A stretch of DNA of 64,000 nt from an uncultured SAR86 cluster bacterium (GCA_902602595.1 CACKRJ010000002.1:62001-126000); one strand, 5' to 3'; shown: positions 20,001 to 27,761, numbered from the stretch's first letter. Numbers and translations: made by a program. The notes: generated by a model from the sequence alone, not told the origin.

Positions 20001-20813
20001 CCAACAACCAGAATATCTCGACATAGCAAATCCAAGAACACCAAAATCTAAATAATCTTGAACTGTTGATGGATTTAGAATAGGCATTCCAAAATGAATA
20101 AATGCATGATCGCTTTGATGTGCAGTAGTAGAAGATTTTGCACCATGATCATCACCGGCTAATGCTAATACACCTCCATATTTTGAAGTTCCAGCATAAT
20201 TTCCGTGTTTTAGAGCATCACCTGATCTATCTACACCTGGCCCTTTTCCGTACCAAATTCCAAAAACTCCATCGTATTTAGGCTTTTCTACTAGTGTTGT
20301 TTGTTGAGTTCCATGCAGTGCTGTTGCAGCCAAATCTTCATTAATTCCAGGCTGAAAAACAATTTCGTTTTCATCTAAAAAATCTGATGCTTGATTAAGA
20401 GCATGGTCATATCCACCTAAAGGTGATCCAGTGTAACCAGAAATATAACAAGCTGTATTAATACCATTATCTTGATCAATTTTTCTCTGTATTATTGGAA
20501 GCCTTACTAAGGCCTGAGTTCCAGTTAAAAAGACTCGACCCTTATCTAATGAGTATTTATCAGTTAATTTGTAATTAGTGTTTAGTTCTTTTGGAATACT
20601 TTTAATTTTATCTAAAGAGGAAGAAATTTGATGTTTTTTTTGACGATCCCATTCCAGCACAAGTGATATTGCCTTGCTATGATCCTCTGTATCTAATGAT
20701 TTACGATAATATTTACCGTTAATTCTCAAACACCCGTAATATCTTGGACTATCTTTTCTTAAATAAATAGATATACCTTTGGAAATGTTCCAGCTTTTTG
20801 ATTGTCCCTTCAT
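17094..20813 (-). CDS. Indolepyruvate:ferredoxin oxidoreductase, fused subunits, with integrase-arm-like N-terminus
   Basis: This giant fused 2-oxoacid:ferredoxin oxidoreductase decarboxylates 2-oxoacids to acyl-CoA with TPP and Fe-S clusters. From ~residue 80 it follows the family: KGRVFLTGTQALVRLP, GYTGSPLGGYDHAL, CAGCPHNTST with GIGCHGMATF, TPP site GDGTYYHSG, a Cys-rich Fe-S block (CEGCGDCGVESNC and CTKGYCPSF, ~710-760), then gamma domain ITGIGGSGVITLG and GLAQRNGPVTSH. A C-terminal extension like DUF6537 completes ~1,239 aa. The first ~65 residues are foreign: SWNISKGISIYLRKDSPRYY and INGKYYRKSLDTEDHSKAI resemble the arm-type DNA-binding domain of tyrosine integrases. No Met occurs between this domain and the enzyme. 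The track starts at a GTG (20822); I prefer ATG 20813. No Shine-Dalgarno is visible. Confidence 0.9.
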   Translation of the reverse strand: MKGQSKSWNISKGISIYLRKDSPRYYGCLRINGKYYRKSLDTEDHSKAISLVLEWDRQKKHQISSSLDKIKSIPKELNTNYKLTDKYSLDKGRVFLTGTQALVRLPIIQRKIDQDNGINTACYISGYTGSPLGGYDHALNQASDFLDENEIVFQPGINEDLAATALHGTQQTTLVEKPKYDGVFGIWYGKGPGVDRSGDALKHGNYAGTSKYGGVLALAGDDHGAKSSTTAHQSDHAFIHFGMPILNPSTVQDYLDFGVLGFAMSRYSGCWVGFKCVTDTVESAASVDISLDRFKPVIPKDDPIGDENIHIQWGFAPAASEPRLYKTRLPAAQAFARANSIDKVIFKDKKKLGIVTSGKAYLDVRQALDELGLDDEVCRKIGISLFKVGMVWPLDDKKILDFSKGHKELLVIEEKRPIVEDQLIKYLYNNKNRPMIVGKKDENGDYLVPGEGELSPSLVALIIAKRISNLSLNIDLTQKVKEIEEFLQSINQSPASNLFRLPSFCAGCPHNTSTKVPEDSFAFGGIGCHGMATFMPERHTYNLGQMGGEGVMWTGIAPFTETDHIFQNLGDGTYYHSGILALRSAVASGANITYKILVNDAIAMTGGQEITGKVRIDDLTWQVHAEGAKKVVVVTDYPDKYPKNATFAPGVEVFQRDKLDEVQKSLREIKGVTVILYDQYCATELRRRRKRGLVEEPNKKIFINPLVCEGCGDCGVESNCIAIEPLETRFGRKRQINQSACNKDFSCTKGYCPSFLTITGGTLRKKSNSLENSHDYREFKLPEPTTAEIHKPFNILITGIGGSGVITLGAILGTAAHLEGKGSSTLDVAGLAQRNGPVTSHLRVSNSPSELHATRIASGSADLIIGCDIVVTTGIEAMSKISPNRTNMVINNHVAPTSSFASDPSLDLSSARMIKGLKDAGSEELIHFINATKLSSSLIGNAIGANLFLVGYAIQKGLFPISLRAIERAIELNGVSIKMNKESIYWGRLAAIDIKKVENVAFSQNDILQNEEIETLESIVRDRTKFLTSYQDSKYANRYNTFVNKIISKDKSIPNDKDDLSIAAAKYFFKLMSYKDEYEVARLHTGNEIREYLDDKLEGNYKIEYSLAPPVLGGRNKSTGKYPKRKLPSFTFYIFKVLKHFKFLRGTIFDIFGFSKHRKIERDLIIEYENIILKILDNISIDNYEIAIKIASLPEQIKGYDVVKEKNIETTKILKEKYLNEFYGNNINIVNKFPMAASE

Positions 20814-20816
20814 ACA

Positions 20817-20915
20817 ATACACAGTATATATAAGAAAAAGAACTGTGTATATATTTAAGTTTTTTTAATAGACTGTGTATATTAGTAAATAAGGAATATC
20901 GGTTTTTGTGTATAT
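20817..20915 (-). promoter_or_regulatory. Cluster of four TGTGTATAT-type sites upstream of the IOR gene
   Basis: On the plus strand ACTGTGTATAT occurs at 20842-20852 and 20872-20882, and the variant TTTGTGTATAT ends at 20915. The TGTGTATAT cores start at 20844, 20874 and 20907, which is 30 and 33 bp apart, close to three helical turns. A fourth copy, ATACACAGT at 20817-20825, is inverted and overlaps the GTG/ATG start region. With the 20842 copy it forms a perfect 9-bp inverted repeat. The cluster fills the whole spacer between the VOC gene and the IOR gene. It is a strong candidate for an operator array, possibly bound by the enzyme's own N-terminal domain. Confidence 0.7.
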
Positions 20916-20921
20916 AGAAGT

Positions 20922-21338
20922 TTAAGTTGATTGCATTAATTCTATCAAATTTCCGTCAGGATCTTGAATTAAAGCAACTATTACACCTGGACGAATAGAC
21001 ATGCCAGGATTAATGACTTTTATATTATTTTCATTACAGATATTAATTATTTCATCTAAATTACTTAAGTTGATTGTGATATATCTAATTCCATCTGAAG
21101 TAGAAAAATCACCAATTGGATTTTTATTTGACGGCTTTTTGTCAAGGACTAATACTTTAATAAAGCCAACACCATAAGAAAATTTGTTTACAGTGCCTAA
21201 ACCTGGAAATGGAATCTGTGCTTCATTAGTAAATCCTAATATATTTTTATAAAAATTAAGCATTGAATCTTTGTTTGAGGTAACTATACCTATATCAATA
21301 GCTTTTGATGTAAAGTTAATTCTTTCCATGATCTGCAT
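20922..21338 (-). CDS. VOC (glyoxalase/dioxygenase) family protein
   Basis: The 138-aa protein is a single vicinal-oxygen-chelate module pair: IDIGIVTSNKDSMLNFYKNILGF at the start and VALIQDPDGNLIELMQS at the end, the latter giving the typical Glu ligand. The usual first-strand His appears replaced (DIGIVTS), so metal binding may be incomplete. It overlaps the end of the extradiol dioxygenase gene by 23 nt and so is translationally linked to it. It might act on the ring-cleavage product or a related CoA ester; the exact role is unknown. The start is either ATG 21338 or ATG 21329. Confidence 0.75.
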   Translation of the reverse strand: MQIMERINFTSKAIDIGIVTSNKDSMLNFYKNILGFTNEAQIPFPGLGTVNKFSYGVGFIKVLVLDKKPSNKNPIGDFSTSDGIRYITINLSNLDEIINICNENNIKVINPGMSIRPGVIVALIQDPDGNLIELMQST

Positions 21339-22308
21339 TTTCTTCTATTTCAGCGCTAACCTCAGCTATTGAATCCATAATTCCTTGATGACCCCAAATA
21401 TCTCCTTCTACAAATTGTTTAGGTATCCATTTATCGTCATCATGTATATTTAAAGTATCAGCACCGATTTCTATATCCCAGCCATTGGGTCCTTTAATAT
21501 AGACACTTGTAGTTAAATCATTAATATGCTTTCCCAATGTAGAACTTATTGGGATATTTGCATTATTAATCCTATCTAATGCCCTACCAACGCTATCAAT
21601 TGAATCGACCTGAAACATAATATGATGCATTCCATTGGCTTCACCAAATTTTGATAAGGCCATACTATGGTGTCTAGGATTGCAACGCATGAACCAAGCA
21701 CCGTCTCCTCCTTCAAAACTAATGTAATCCGTTAATTTAAAACCAAGGATTTTTGTATAGAAATCATAAGTTTGCTCTCTATTTGCAGTAAGAATCATTA
21801 AATGCCCTAATCCGAGATGTCCAGCTACAAAAGTTTGATTTGGAATTGGAGATTGAAATTTATAATCTAATGTAGGCTCATAATATATTTCAATTGGGTT
21901 ACCTGAGGGATCACTAAATTTAATTAAGCCGCCTACCCCTCTTGACTTAGCGTCTTCATCAGAGCCGTCAAGCACATCAATTTTATTATCTTGTAAGTAT
22001 TTTTTTGCTTCTTCAAGCTTTATTACATTATCAACTTCAAAGCCAATGTATAAAATACCATGATTATTATCATCTTGATGGATGCCAATTCGCCATTGAT
22101 ACTCATCTAGCTTTAAATAGACAGATCCATCATCTGCAATCCCTTTTCCACCACTAGCGATCTCAAAATTTGGATCCTGTGGAAAGCCCCAGCTCTCTCC
22201 TGGAACTGCGCGGGCAGGCATCATACCTATAATTTCTGTGCCAAATTTAAGCCATTCCTGTGGATCTTTTGCACCAAAACCAATATACCCTAAGGACTTA
22301 ATTTCCAT
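21316..22308 (-). CDS. Type I extradiol dioxygenase (BphC/HsaC-like)
   Basis: The 330-aa protein has two VOC domains. The C-terminal one carries the 2-His-1-Glu iron site and active-site residues: GHLGLGHLMIL, CNPRHHSMAL, GMHHIMFQV, LGKHINDLTTSVYIKGPNGWDIEIG. These blocks follow 2,3-dihydroxybiphenyl 1,2-dioxygenase and the steroid catechol enzyme HsaC. The start (MEIKSLGYIGFGAKD) also fits. It should open a catechol ring next to the hydroxyls (meta cleavage). No ring hydroxylase or meta-cleavage hydrolase is visible in the window. It follows two crotonase genes in the same leftward operon. Confidence 0.87.
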   Translation of the reverse strand: MEIKSLGYIGFGAKDPQEWLKFGTEIIGMMPARAVPGESWGFPQDPNFEIASGGKGIADDGSVYLKLDEYQWRIGIHQDDNNHGILYIGFEVDNVIKLEEAKKYLQDNKIDVLDGSDEDAKSRGVGGLIKFSDPSGNPIEIYYEPTLDYKFQSPIPNQTFVAGHLGLGHLMILTANREQTYDFYTKILGFKLTDYISFEGGDGAWFMRCNPRHHSMALSKFGEANGMHHIMFQVDSIDSVGRALDRINNANIPISSTLGKHINDLTTSVYIKGPNGWDIEIGADTLNIHDDDKWIPKQFVEGDIWGHQGIMDSIAEVSAEIEENADHGKN

Positions 22309-22338
22309 GATTTTTTACTCCCTTAAATCATCACCTAT

Positions 22339-23058
22339 TTACAAGTGTTTTAATAAGTTTCTTTCGTTATTTATAGCATTTTGTACATTTTCTTCCAAAT
22401 TTAGTTGAAATGCTTTTTTTGCTGCGATTAAAGCATTAATTTTAATATCATCAAATGATGAGGAAATATTAGAGACAGTATCTTCTAGTAAATCATTTTC
22501 AACGACTTGGTTGACTAATCCAATATCCTTTGCCTCAGTAGCAGATAATTTAGCGTTAGTTAATATTATTTCTTTAGCTTTATTTTTACCTACTAGTAAA
22601 GGTAAATAATAAGTGCTAGCTAAACCGGGCAAAATACCAAGCTTGATAAATGGAAATGATATAGATGAGTTAATTGTGGCAACCCTGATATCGAAAGGCA
22701 GAACCATAGTTATTCCTATCCCTACACATGAACCATGAAGCCCAGCTATTAGTACTTTGGTAGATTGAGACAGTTCTAATACAAAAGATTTTATAAACTC
22801 ATCCTCACCAATTTTTAAACCAGATTTACTGAGCTTATTTCCAATTAAATATTCTTTATCTGCTCCAGCGCAAAAAGACTTACCGTTACCAAAAATACTG
22901 ATAACTTTAATAGCGTTATCAGCATTTACTTTTCTGAATGCATCAATTATTTCATCACCCATATCAGGTGTATAAGCATTAAGTTTCTCAGGCCTATCTA
23001 GATAAATCTTTGCTAAGGAATTATCAATTATTAATTTAATATTCTCGTAATTATTCAT
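22339..23058 (-). CDS. Enoyl-CoA hydratase/isomerase family protein (catalytic Glu pair absent)
   Basis: The crotonase fold is clear from DRPEKLNAYTPDM, NGKSFCAGADKEYL (oxyanion hole) and GSCVGIGITMVLPFDIRVA. The two glutamates of true hydratases are replaced: the GGGCE position reads GIGIT and the PE position reads FPFIKLG. So simple hydration is unlikely; isomerase, hydrolase or C-C bond chemistry is more likely. The track start (23130) is inside the upstream crotonase gene. I prefer ATG 23058 (MNNYENIKLI), 239 aa, which leaves an 8-nt overlap. Confidence 0.82.
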   Translation of the reverse strand: MNNYENIKLIIDNSLAKIYLDRPEKLNAYTPDMGDEIIDAFRKVNADNAIKVISIFGNGKSFCAGADKEYLIGNKLSKSGLKIGEDEFIKSFVLELSQSTKVLIAGLHGSCVGIGITMVLPFDIRVATINSSISFPFIKLGILPGLASTYYLPLLVGKNKAKEIILTNAKLSATEAKDIGLVNQVVENDLLEDTVSNISSSFDDIKINALIAAKKAFQLNLEENVQNAINNERNLLKHL

Positions 23059-23845
23059 TATTTTTATAAGGCGCCCAATTAGGAGATCTTTTTTCAATAA
23101 ATGCCTTTGTTCCCTCTTTAAAGTCTGCATGAGTTTGCTGTTCTGTGATTATGTCCCATGCATTATTTAGAGCTTGTGTAAGACCAGTTTCAGTAGAATC
23201 CCAAATAGCTTTTTTAGTTTTAGCTAATGCTGATGGTGAATGAATCTTAATTTTATTAGCTATTTCAATCGCCCTATTCATTAAGTTACTTTCTTTAACT
23301 ATTTCACTGATTAAGCCAATATTTTTTGCTTCAACTGCATCAATTCTTTCAGACCCTCCCATTAGAGACATTCTTAAAACTCTCTCAAATGGAATCTTCC
23401 TGCTAAGACTTACGGGTTCTAAGCCAGCAACCATTCCAACTTTTACATGAGTATCAAAAAATGTTGATTTCTCTGTAGCAATCACAATATCGCTATCCGC
23501 TATAAAATGCAGACCTCCACCACAGGCCATTCCACTTACTGCGCAGATTACCGGTTTCCAAATTTTGTTTTGTAATGAAGTCCATTTAATTGATTCAATT
23601 GTTGATTTTCCAATATCACCATCCATATCAGGCAAATCATCTAAATCAGCACCGGCACAAAATGACTTGGTCCCATGATTAGATAAAATCGCAACAATTG
23701 CAGAATTATCCTCATTAAAAAGTTTCCATGCTTTGGGTAATTCATTTGACATAGTCGAATTTACAGCATTTAAGTGCTCTGGTCTGTTTAGTAAAATGCT
23801 GGCAATACCATCTTTTACTTCATAATCAATCGTTGAAAATTTCAA
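23051..23845 (-). CDS. Enoyl-CoA hydratase/isomerase family protein (catalytic Glu pair absent)
   Basis: The 264-aa crotonase has NRPEHLNAVNSTMSNEL, the oxyanion-hole segment TKSFCAGADLDDLPD and SGMACGGGLHFIADSDIVIA. The usual catalytic glutamates are missing, GGGCE being GGGLH and PE being TH in FFDTHVKVGMVAG. The FxDxHVxVGxVAG form recurs in the crotonase at 32.4 kb and suggests a related, non-classical reaction. It overlaps the acyl-CoA dehydrogenase upstream by 20 nt and the next crotonase by 8 nt, so the three are translated as a unit. Confidence 0.83.
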   Translation of the reverse strand: MKFSTIDYEVKDGIASILLNRPEHLNAVNSTMSNELPKAWKLFNEDNSAIVAILSNHGTKSFCAGADLDDLPDMDGDIGKSTIESIKWTSLQNKIWKPVICAVSGMACGGGLHFIADSDIVIATEKSTFFDTHVKVGMVAGLEPVSLSRKIPFERVLRMSLMGGSERIDAVEAKNIGLISEIVKESNLMNRAIEIANKIKIHSPSALAKTKKAIWDSTETGLTQALNNAWDIITEQQTHADFKEGTKAFIEKRSPNWAPYKNNE

Positions 23846-24974
23846 ATGGCACCTCTGAGTTAGTTAAAAAAAATTTTTTTTCTATTTGATTTTCAAGATA
23901 AGGCTCATCCCACATATAATTTTGTAGATGTTTGGCTCTTTTAAAAAATAATTGTGGATCAGCTTCAACAGTAAAGCCCATGCCACCATAAATTTGAATA
24001 GTGGTTGCTGCTATTTCTCTGAATGACCTACAAGCTTGAAGTTTTGACAATGCAGATAATGATGAAATATCCTTTTTTTCATCAAATGACCAAGCCGCTT
24101 GATATGTCATCAATTTATTAGCCTCAACTTCAACATATCCATCTGCTAAATAATGTGCAATAGATTGAAAAGAACCAATTTTTTGACCAAATGCTTCTCT
24201 CTCAAGAGAATAGTCTCTACCAATATATAAAGACCTTTCAGAACCACCTGATGCTTCTGCTGCAATCAGTATTTGACTTAGGGAAGCAATTTCTTCCCAA
24301 ATCTCCCAGAAATTTGATTTTTGCATTAGATTATCTTTATCAATCTCAACTTTCTTAAAAATTACCTCATATAAACTTGTTTTAGCATGGTTCTCTTGGT
24401 AATTAAAAGTTAACCCTGGATGATCTGTATCAATTATTGCAGCACCAATATTAGAACTATCTCTAAATAAAATAATAATTTTATTAGCTTGAGAAGCATA
24501 TGGAACCATGTGTTTTTTACCAGTAACATAATATTTATTGCTTTTTTTAGTAAGTGTTAAGTTAATACCCTCTTTATAGAATGAAGAGCCTTCTTCCAAC
24601 CAAGCCAATGAGGCTATTAATTCACCAGAAGCTATCCCAGTAAGAATTTCTTTCTTTTGTTTGCTTGTGCCTAATTTATTTATTAAAGATGCACATATAA
24701 CTGAACTTACCAAATGGGGTGATAAAGACAAAGCACGGCCAAATTCTTCATAAACAATTACTTGGTCTAGCAAACCCATTTCTGATCCTCCAAATTTAGT
24801 AGGTATATTAATTCCGGTTAACCCAAGGTTTTTTAATTGTGCCCAGAATTGATCAGAGTAGCCTTTTTTTGTATCTTCAATATCTCTTAAAGTCTTTAAA
24901 TCAGAATTATCAATACATATTTTTTCAATAGTATTTCTAAGCAATATTTGTTCTTCTGAAAATTGAAGTTCCAC
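23826..24974 (-). CDS. Acyl-CoA dehydrogenase family protein (possible subunit of a heteromeric enzyme)
   Basis: The 382-aa ACAD has the N-terminal helical domain (FSEEQILLRNTIEKIC), the FAD/substrate region LAWLEEGSSFYKEG and TGKKHMVPYASQANK, and the C-terminal YSLEREAFGQKIGSFQSIAHYLAD and QIYGGMGFTVEADPQLFFKRAK. It lacks the usual GTxEIQ motif near the C-terminus. A second ACAD gene with that motif is divergently placed at 25.5 kb. In sterol side-chain catabolism such complementary pairs form one alpha2beta2 dehydrogenase; that partnership is an inference here. It heads the leftward operon. Confidence 0.87.
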   Translation of the reverse strand: MELQFSEEQILLRNTIEKICIDNSDLKTLRDIEDTKKGYSDQFWAQLKNLGLTGINIPTKFGGSEMGLLDQVIVYEEFGRALSLSPHLVSSVICASLINKLGTSKQKKEILTGIASGELIASLAWLEEGSSFYKEGINLTLTKKSNKYYVTGKKHMVPYASQANKIIILFRDSSNIGAAIIDTDHPGLTFNYQENHAKTSLYEVIFKKVEIDKDNLMQKSNFWEIWEEIASLSQILIAAEASGGSERSLYIGRDYSLEREAFGQKIGSFQSIAHYLADGYVEVEANKLMTYQAAWSFDEKKDISSLSALSKLQACRSFREIAATTIQIYGGMGFTVEADPQLFFKRAKHLQNYMWDEPYLENQIEKKFFLTNSEVPFEIFND

Positions 24975-25048
24975 TTATATCTAATTATTATTTCTAAATA
25001 AGACTTTTATATTAAACTTTGGGTATTTGTAAGGCAATAAATAGAAAT

Positions 25049-25489
25049 ATGAATAATGATGTAACTGAAATTAAAGATAAGCTTATTGCTTATGCAAATT
25101 CATTAGATACTAGGAAATGGAGTATTTTAAAAGATATTTTCCATAAAGAAGCTACAGCTGAATATGGCGATGATTCAATTGGTATTAAATTTAATTCATC
25201 ATCTAGAGATGAGATTATTAAAATGTGTCAATCAAATTTAAATGGATGTGGATTTACACAACATTTATTAGGAAATTTTAAAATAGAAATTAATAAAAAT
25301 TCAGCAACAAGCCAATGCTATGTTAGGGTTTATCATATAGGCCAAAAGCCTAATGAAAAAGAATTTTATGAGATGTTTGGTGAATATATTGATGAGTGGA
25401 AAAACATCAATAATTCATGGTGTATCATTCATAGAAAACTCAAAGTTAATTACGAAAGAGGTAATAGAGATAAAGTTTTAGCTCCATAA
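25049..25489 (+). CDS. SnoaL-like (NTF2 fold) protein
   Basis: The 146-aa protein follows the SnoaL-like pattern: KLIAYANSLDTRKWSILKDIFHKEATAEYGDD, then GFTQHLLGNFKIEI, a central CYVRVYHIG strand and the closing WCIIHRKLKVNYERGN. This fold includes ketosteroid isomerases, hydratases and small cyclases, but no catalytic set can be assigned. The track start is a TTG at 25019; the ATG at 25049 fits the domain boundary better. It opens a rightward operon with an ACAD and two MaoC-like genes and is divergent from the leftward catabolic operon. Confidence 0.75.
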   Translation: MNNDVTEIKDKLIAYANSLDTRKWSILKDIFHKEATAEYGDDSIGIKFNSSSRDEIIKMCQSNLNGCGFTQHLLGNFKIEINKNSATSQCYVRVYHIGQKPNEKEFYEMFGEYIDEWKNINNSWCIIHRKLKVNYERGNRDKVLAP

Positions 25490-25491
25490 AT

Positions 25492-26679
25492 ATGAATTTT
25501 AATTTTACTAAAGAAGAAGAATTGTTTGTTGAAGAAGTTAAAAACTTCATCAAAGAAGAAAAGAAGAAATCTAATGCAGACGATGTATTTGCTCCAAATA
25601 GAGAAGCAGATGCTCAAACCAAAATAGACAGCCCTGCTAGAAGAGAGTTTATGAAAATACTTTCATCAAAAGGCTATCTAGGCATGTCATGGCCAAAAGA
25701 ATATGGCGGTAAAGAAAAACCTGGAATTTATGATTATATTTTAAATGAAGAATTATGCAGAGTTGGAGCACCTTCTCCAGGCAAAGGCGTTGGATCAATA
25801 GGACAAACAATAATTCATCATGGGTCTAACAGAATAAAAGATGAATTTTTACCTCAAATTTTAGCTGGTGAAATTGATTTTGCATTGGGCTATAGCGAAC
25901 CAGGTGCAGGGTCAGATTTAGCCTCTTTAAAACTAAAAGCTGAAAAAAAGGATGGTGGCTGGTTGATTAATGGTCAAAAAATCTGGACTTCATCTGCTCA
26001 TGTCGCAGATTGGTATTGGTTGGCAGCAAGAACGGATCCAGAAGCCCCTAAGCATAAAGGAATAAGCGTGTTTTTAGTTAAAATGGATGATCCAGGTATT
26101 GAAGTACATCCAATTGAAACTGTTGGAGAGCATGCAACAAATAGTGTTTTTTTAACTGATGTTTTCATTGCTGATGAATATGTTATTGGAGATGTTAATA
26201 ACGGCTGGAAATATATTTGTGAAGCATTAAATTACGAACGATTTACTTTCTATACCATTGCACCTTTAGAGCAAAAATTTAAAGAGCTGGTTGAACTTAT
26301 CAATAAATTATCAAGAGATGGAACTCCATTGAATAAAATCCCTGAAATACGCAAGAAAATTATATATCTTTATGCAGATGTCCAAAAAGCCAAAGTTCTC
26401 CAAAGAAAAGTACTATCTGTTGCCATTCAAGATGAAGTACCTCAAACAGAAGCAGCTGTTTTTAAACTATTCAGTACAAAACTACATCAAAAATTAGCTA
26501 ATGAGGCAATGGATATATTAGGTAGAGAAGGTCTTTTTAGAAAGGAGTGTCAAGATTCACATGCTAATGGAAAATGGGAATGGTCATACCGCAGTACATT
26601 GGTAGATACTATTGGAGCTGGAACAACAGAAATTCAAAAAAATACAATAGCTAAAAAATCTTTAAATCTTCCTTTGTAA
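25492..26679 (+). CDS. Acyl-CoA dehydrogenase
   Basis: The 395-aa protein shows YSEPGAGSDLASLKLKAEKKDGGWLINGQKIWTSSAH (FAD and substrate loop, quoted in part), a WYWLAARTDP strand and the FAD-binding tail IGAGTTEIQKNTIAKK. The mid-domain FGE/Arg motif common in ACADs is replaced by ALNYERFTFYTIAPLEQK. It is 2 nt from the SnoaL-like gene and 6 nt from the MaoC-like gene. It may form a heteromer with the ACAD encoded at 23.8-25.0 kb. Confidence 0.87.
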   Translation: MNFNFTKEEELFVEEVKNFIKEEKKKSNADDVFAPNREADAQTKIDSPARREFMKILSSKGYLGMSWPKEYGGKEKPGIYDYILNEELCRVGAPSPGKGVGSIGQTIIHHGSNRIKDEFLPQILAGEIDFALGYSEPGAGSDLASLKLKAEKKDGGWLINGQKIWTSSAHVADWYWLAARTDPEAPKHKGISVFLVKMDDPGIEVHPIETVGEHATNSVFLTDVFIADEYVIGDVNNGWKYICEALNYERFTFYTIAPLEQKFKELVELINKLSRDGTPLNKIPEIRKKIIYLYADVQKAKVLQRKVLSVAIQDEVPQTEAAVFKLFSTKLHQKLANEAMDILGREGLFRKECQDSHANGKWEWSYRSTLVDTIGAGTTEIQKNTIAKKSLNLPL

Positions 26680-26685
26680 ATAATA

Positions 26686-27189
26686 ATGCAAGCTGAATTG
26701 CCTAAAGAAATAACAAAACTAATTGGCAAAATATCATTTGAAGATTCGAGCCCTATTTTAGTTCAAAAAGGGCTTTGGCAAAACTTTTGTTCAGCTATTG
26801 AAGATAGTAATCCTATTTATTGGAATGAATCAGAAGCCATTAAACATGCTAACGAGTTAATAGCCCACCCAGCATTACTACCTTCATGGACTCATGATTT
26901 TGAATGGCATCCTAATCGAAAAAAAGTTCTGCCCATGCAACTTCATTTCCATTTAAAAGAAGTTTTAAATTTACCACTTGGAATAGTTACAGAAGTTGAA
27001 ATTGAATACTATGAGCCTATTAAAAATGGTGATGAAATTAGCTCTAATCAAAAATTATTAAGTATTTCTGAACCGGTAACAACTAAACTTGGAAATGGAA
27101 GATATTGGGTTATAGAAGTTACCTATTTTAACCAAAGGGAAATTATTGTAGGAAAACAAAACATGCATTTTTTAGGTTATAAAAAATGA
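26686..27189 (+). CDS. MaoC-like dehydratase subunit (FAS1-like N-terminal dehydratase type)
   Basis: The 167-aa protein resembles the N-terminal MaoC half: FCSAIEDSNPIYWNESEA near the start, AHPALLPSWTHDFEWHPN, and late strands YYEPIKNGDEISSNQKLLSI and RYWVIEVTYFNQ. This half usually lacks the catalytic Asp-His and pairs with a catalytic MaoC subunit. The next gene supplies one and overlaps it by 4 nt (ATGA). The pair would hydrate a bulky enoyl-CoA, like ChsH1-ChsH2 of cholesterol degradation. Confidence 0.8.
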   Translation: MQAELPKEITKLIGKISFEDSSPILVQKGLWQNFCSAIEDSNPIYWNESEAIKHANELIAHPALLPSWTHDFEWHPNRKKVLPMQLHFHLKEVLNLPLGIVTEVEIEYYEPIKNGDEISSNQKLLSISEPVTTKLGNGRYWVIEVTYFNQREIIVGKQNMHFLGYKK

Positions 27190-27671
27190 GTTCTAATATT
27201 ACTTTACCTATTAGTAAATTTGTTACATCAGTGAAAAATATACAGGCTGGTGCTATTTATAGTCGAGATTGGGCCCCGCTTCATTCAGATCAAGACTGGG
27301 CTATTAATAAAGGCAATTTACCAAACATAATTATGAATAATTACACATTAAATGGTTTGGTAATAAAGTATGTTACTGATCTTTATGGAGATGCGACAAG
27401 GATTGGCAAAGTTAGTTTCAAGATTAAAAAACCTATATGCCCAAACGAAACATTAGAATTTCATGGATCTATAATTAGTGAAGATAAGGTTTCAGAGGAA
27501 TTATCATTCTTAAATATCAATTTAGATATAAAAATATCTGATCAAATTGTTTCATCTGCAAAAATTATTACAGGGGTTAATTTAACTGAAAAAAAATTAA
27601 ATTCTCCATGGAAGATAGATTCTAAAACATGGAAATCTTACATAGATGAAGTGACAACCAAAAAATCTTAA
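27186..27671 (+). CDS. MaoC-like enoyl-CoA hydratase subunit
   Basis: The 161-aa hotdog protein has the hydratase-type segment YSRDWAPLHSDQDWAINKG, where Asp and His of the RDWxPxHxD motif are the expected catalytic residues. It then has NIIMNNYTLNGLVIKYVTDLYG and a strand FKIKKPICPNETLEFHG. It overlaps the preceding MaoC-like gene by 4 nt, consistent with a heteromeric hydratase. With the neighbouring ACAD it would do the dehydrogenation and hydration steps of one beta-oxidation-like round. It ends 90 bp from the convergent P450 gene; that spacer shows no clear terminator. Confidence 0.82.
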   Translation: MSSNITLPISKFVTSVKNIQAGAIYSRDWAPLHSDQDWAINKGNLPNIIMNNYTLNGLVIKYVTDLYGDATRIGKVSFKIKKPICPNETLEFHGSIISEDKVSEELSFLNINLDIKISDQIVSSAKIITGVNLTEKKLNSPWKIDSKTWKSYIDEVTTKKS

Positions 27672-27761
27672 TCGTAATTTTTCTGTATCTTTAGAAATTG
27701 CAAAGTATTAATATATACCGACAGACTTTCCTTAGTAAGTTTTCTGATTGATGACACCACT

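Noticed and set aside
25049-25489. SnoaL-like protein as a ketosteroid isomerase
   Set aside because: The NTF2 fold is shared by many enzymes and the Asp/Tyr set of ketosteroid isomerase cannot be seen. The steroid context is not enough to name it.
27672-27761. Search for a terminator or tRNA between the convergent MaoC-like and P450 genes
   Set aside because: Only an imperfect AT-rich fold is visible; nothing that can be supported.
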